From positions 1-64,000 of the forward strand of contig JBBDSC010000123.1 of the NCBI GenBank assembly GCA_040905145.1: a DNA stretch of 64,000 nt. The letters run 5' to 3'. A program made the position numbers and the translations under genes. Positions 62,077-64,000 of the stretch are shown here, piece after piece. Source of the stretch: DATGMS01 sp040905145 (lineage in GTDB: Bacteria > Bacteroidota > Bacteroidia > Cytophagales > Cyclobacteriaceae). Below the pieces are notes generated by a model. That model did not search any database. It had not been told where the DNA came from and saw nothing but the letters and a program-made list of their open reading frames with translations. Positions within the stretch are counted from its first letter, which is position 1. Each line of letters starts with the position of its first letter.

Positions 62077-63334
62077 ATCCTTTAATTCCAAATGTTTTTT
62101 GGATCACATCTACATAGTCTGTTTTCTCCCAAGTAAAAAGCTCTACATCGAATGTGAGAGAGGTGCCATCAGGGGCAACAAAGGTTTTGGTGACAATTTC
62201 ATTTTTTCTACCCATGTGACCATAAGCTGCTGTTTCCTCATAAATGGGATTCCTCAACTTCAACCTTTGTTCTATCGCATAGGGACGCATATCAAAAATT
62301 CCTTCAATCTTTTTGGCTATTTCACCATCTTTAAGATCCACTTTCGCAGTCCCAAAAGTGTTTACATAAAGGCCCATGGGCTGTGCTACACCAATGGCAT
62401 AAGAAACCTGGACCAACACTTCATCGGCCAGCCCCGCAGCGACCATATTCTTTGCAATATGGCGGGTGGCATAAGCGGCTGATCTATCCACTTTGGAAGG
62501 GTCTTTTCCGGAGAATGCTCCTCCGCCATGAGCTCCCTTGCCCCCATAAGTATCCACGATGATTTTTCTTCCGGTCAATCCGGTATCCCCATGTGGGCCA
62601 CCGATCACAAATTTTCCTGTAGGGTTGATGTGGTAGTTAATATCTGAGGTGAACAAGGATTGGATCCGGGGTGAAAGCTGCGCCCTAACCCTGGGGATCA
62701 GAATCTGCACCATATCCTCTTTGATTTTGGCCAACATGGGTCCTTCCTCATCAAAATCATCATGCTGAGTAGAAACTACAATGGCCTCAATTCTTTGAGG
62801 GACATTCTCATCACTATATTCAATCGTTACCTGAGCTTTGGCATCGGGCCTCAAATAGGTAATCTCCTTTCCTTCTCTTCTTAAATTCGCCAACTCCTTC
62901 AGTAACCTGTGAGAAAGGTCCAAAGCCAAAGGCATATAATTCTCTGTTTCGTTGGTAGCATAGCCAAACATCATTCCCTGGTCACCTGCACCCTGTTCTT
63001 CAGGATTACTGCGGTCCACCCCCTGATTGATATCCGGCGACTGCTCATGAATCGCTGAAAAGATCCCACAGGAATTTGCAGCAAACATGTAGTCACTTTT
63101 GGTATAACCAATACGCTCGATCACGTCACGGGCGATCTTCTGTACGTCGAGGTAAGTCTCTGACTTTACTTCCCCGGCCAAGACCACTTGACCGGTAGTT
63201 ACCAAAGTTTCACAAGCCACTTTTGATTTTGGATCAAAGGCCAGAAAGTTATCAATTAAAGCATCAGAAATCTGATCTGAAATTTTATCGGGATGTCCTT
63301 CTGAAACTGACTCAGAAGTAAATAAATAGGACAT
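62072..63334 (-). CDS. metK: S-adenosylmethionine synthetase
   Basis: This 420-aa enzyme makes SAM from methionine and ATP, the methyl donor for the several methyltransferases in this window. It has FTSESVSEGHPDKISDQISD at the N-terminus, GAGDQGMMFGYATNE, and GGGAFSGKDPSKVDRSAAYA, all family signatures. It has a 205-base upstream spacer in which I do not see a SAM riboswitch. Monocistronic as far as can be told. Confidence 0.97.
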   Translation of the reverse strand: MSYLFTSESVSEGHPDKISDQISDALIDNFLAFDPKSKVACETLVTTGQVVLAGEVKSETYLDVQKIARDVIERIGYTKSDYMFAANSCGIFSAIHEQSPDINQGVDRSNPEEQGAGDQGMMFGYATNETENYMPLALDLSHRLLKELANLRREGKEITYLRPDAKAQVTIEYSDENVPQRIEAIVVSTQHDDFDEEGPMLAKIKEDMVQILIPRVRAQLSPRIQSLFTSDINYHINPTGKFVIGGPHGDTGLTGRKIIVDTYGGKGAHGGGAFSGKDPSKVDRSAAYATRHIAKNMVAAGLADEVLVQVSYAIGVAQPMGLYVNTFGTAKVDLKDGEIAKKIEGIFDMRPYAIEQRLKLRNPIYEETAAYGHMGRKNEIVTKTFVAPDGTSLTFDVELFTWEKTDYVDVIQKTFGIKGS

Positions 63335-63540
63335 AAATGGATGGTTATCTTCTTATTTTAAAATGATTTGTAAAAATAGGATTTCGCAAGGAAATAAAAA
63401 ATTTTGGAGTAGTTATTCAGAACCCGGTCAGGGAAAAGCCTTGAACCTACAAGAGTTAGAATAGAAAAAAAGTGGAAGAAAGGATGCAAAGCCCCTTTTT
63501 CCCTTTTCTTTACTTTCGAATTTTAATTATCTGCTTACTT

Positions 63541-64000
63541 TTAATTTTTTTCTTCTATAAACTGTTTTTGAATCTCATCCTCTTTTTCTTCCTTTTTCTT
63601 ATCCTCGTCGAAGAACCTCTTTTGAAACAATAGGATAATAGCTACACCCACAAAAATAGAAGCATCGGCTATATTGAAAATAGGCCAGAGTGCAGTATAG
63701 CTCCCACCCCACAACGGAACCCACTCAGGAATAAAACCTTCCCAAATATCAATGTAGAACATATCCACAACCTGTCCGTGAAACCAAGGAGTATTGGCAC
63801 TGAAGGGAGCGTTATTTAACCATACCCCATAAAACACACTATCAATCAAATTGCCTATGGCTCCCCCTAAAATCAACGCAATGCAAATGATGTAGCCCTG
63901 ATGAGCATGTTTATTAATGATGTAATACAAATAATAGCCGATACCAAACATGGCCACTAAGCGAAAGCTCGTAAGGATCATTTTACCATATTCAGATCCC
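63541..64000 (-). CDS. lspA: Signal peptidase II (lipoprotein signal peptidase), partial
   Basis: The open frame continues without a stop to the window edge (GSEYGKMILTSFRLVAMFGI), so the ATG at 63981 is internal and the true start lies beyond 64000. At least 153 C-terminal residues are present. The catalytic Asp pair is visible in GGAIGNLIDSVFYGVW and NIADASIFVGVAI. It has membrane spans and a charged tail (FDEDKKKEEKEDEIQKQF). It removes signal peptides from prolipoproteins, several of which are encoded in this window. Confidence 0.92.
   Translation of the reverse strand, partial: GSEYGKMILTSFRLVAMFGIGYYLYYIINKHAHQGYIICIALILGGAIGNLIDSVFYGVWLNNAPFSANTPWFHGQVVDMFYIDIWEGFIPEWVPLWGGSYTALWPIFNIADASIFVGVAIILLFQKRFFDEDKKKEEKEDEIQKQFIEEKN

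Noticed and set aside
63335..63540. Possible SAM riboswitch upstream of metK
   Set aside because: The 205-base spacer shows no recognisable SAM-I or SAM-II core or paired stems; only AT-rich sequence and short GC patches are present.

Overview
The window comes from a Bacteroidota chromosome of moderate-to-low GC, most likely order Cytophagales and family Cyclobacteriaceae. Evidence: two SusC/SusD outer-membrane pairs, a GldB gliding lipoprotein, atpD-atpC as a separate unit, a feoA-feoB-Cys-rich iron cluster, and TAnnTTTG-type -7 promoter elements. Genus assignment would be guesswork. I see no tRNA, rRNA, CRISPR array, prophage or intact insertion sequence.

Layout. 1-4.8 kb: glycerol uptake and catabolism (DeoR/GlpR-type repressor divergent from glpD-glpK-glpF). 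5.4-11.1 kb: a small regulatory and stress region with visible gene decay. It holds a TTHB210-like lipoprotein convergent with an ECF sigma factor, a frameshifted cytochrome c, a broken beta-propeller sensor kinase upstream of an intact response regulator with its own good promoter, and a photolyase remnant next to the atpDC terminator. 11.1-18.6 kb: housekeeping genes on the minus strand (atpD-atpC; an NlpC/P60 hydrolase; nusB-YtxH-DUF1573-yajC-ybbR-coaE), with an N-terminal stub of a leucine/glutamate-type dehydrogenase just upstream of nusB. 18.7-22.8 kb: an exporter-type ABC transporter, a methyltransferase, and HupE-like and DUF6702-like proteins. 22.9-32.2 kb: two adjacent SusC/SusD nutrient-uptake pairs whose SusC 5' ends are near copies of each other. 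32.7-34.3 kb: a 2H phosphoesterase and a universal stress protein.

34.5-55.9 kb is a minus-strand exopolysaccharide or O-antigen type locus. It encodes an initiating sugar-phosphate transferase, several glycosyltransferases, methyltransferases, a hexapeptide acyltransferase, a Wzy-like polymerase, a 2OG-Fe(II) oxygenase-like protein, a Wzx flippase, a Wzz-like chain-length protein and a large SLBB/Wza-like export protein. It is interrupted by a plus-strand feoA-feoB-Cys-rich iron-uptake cluster. The part around 39.3-42.2 kb is the most disturbed: a methyltransferase broken at a 9-base homopolymer, relics of a small Ala-rich gene and of a glycosyltransferase 3' end that point to an old segmental duplication, and several structured non-coding repeats.

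56.2-64 kb: gldB; an nth-asnB-glycosyltransferase operon that probably also feeds polysaccharide synthesis; an ECF sigma factor with an overlapping small candidate anti-sigma gene; metK; and lspA, cut by the right edge.

I found no complete undescribed system. The best leads are the homopolymer switch in the methyltransferase, the duplicated and eroded glycosyltransferase segment, the oxygenase in the polysaccharide locus, the feo promoter/operator, and the decay zone at 7-11 kb. Three genes here are each one base too long for their frame, so sequencing error must be excluded before biology is inferred from those three.
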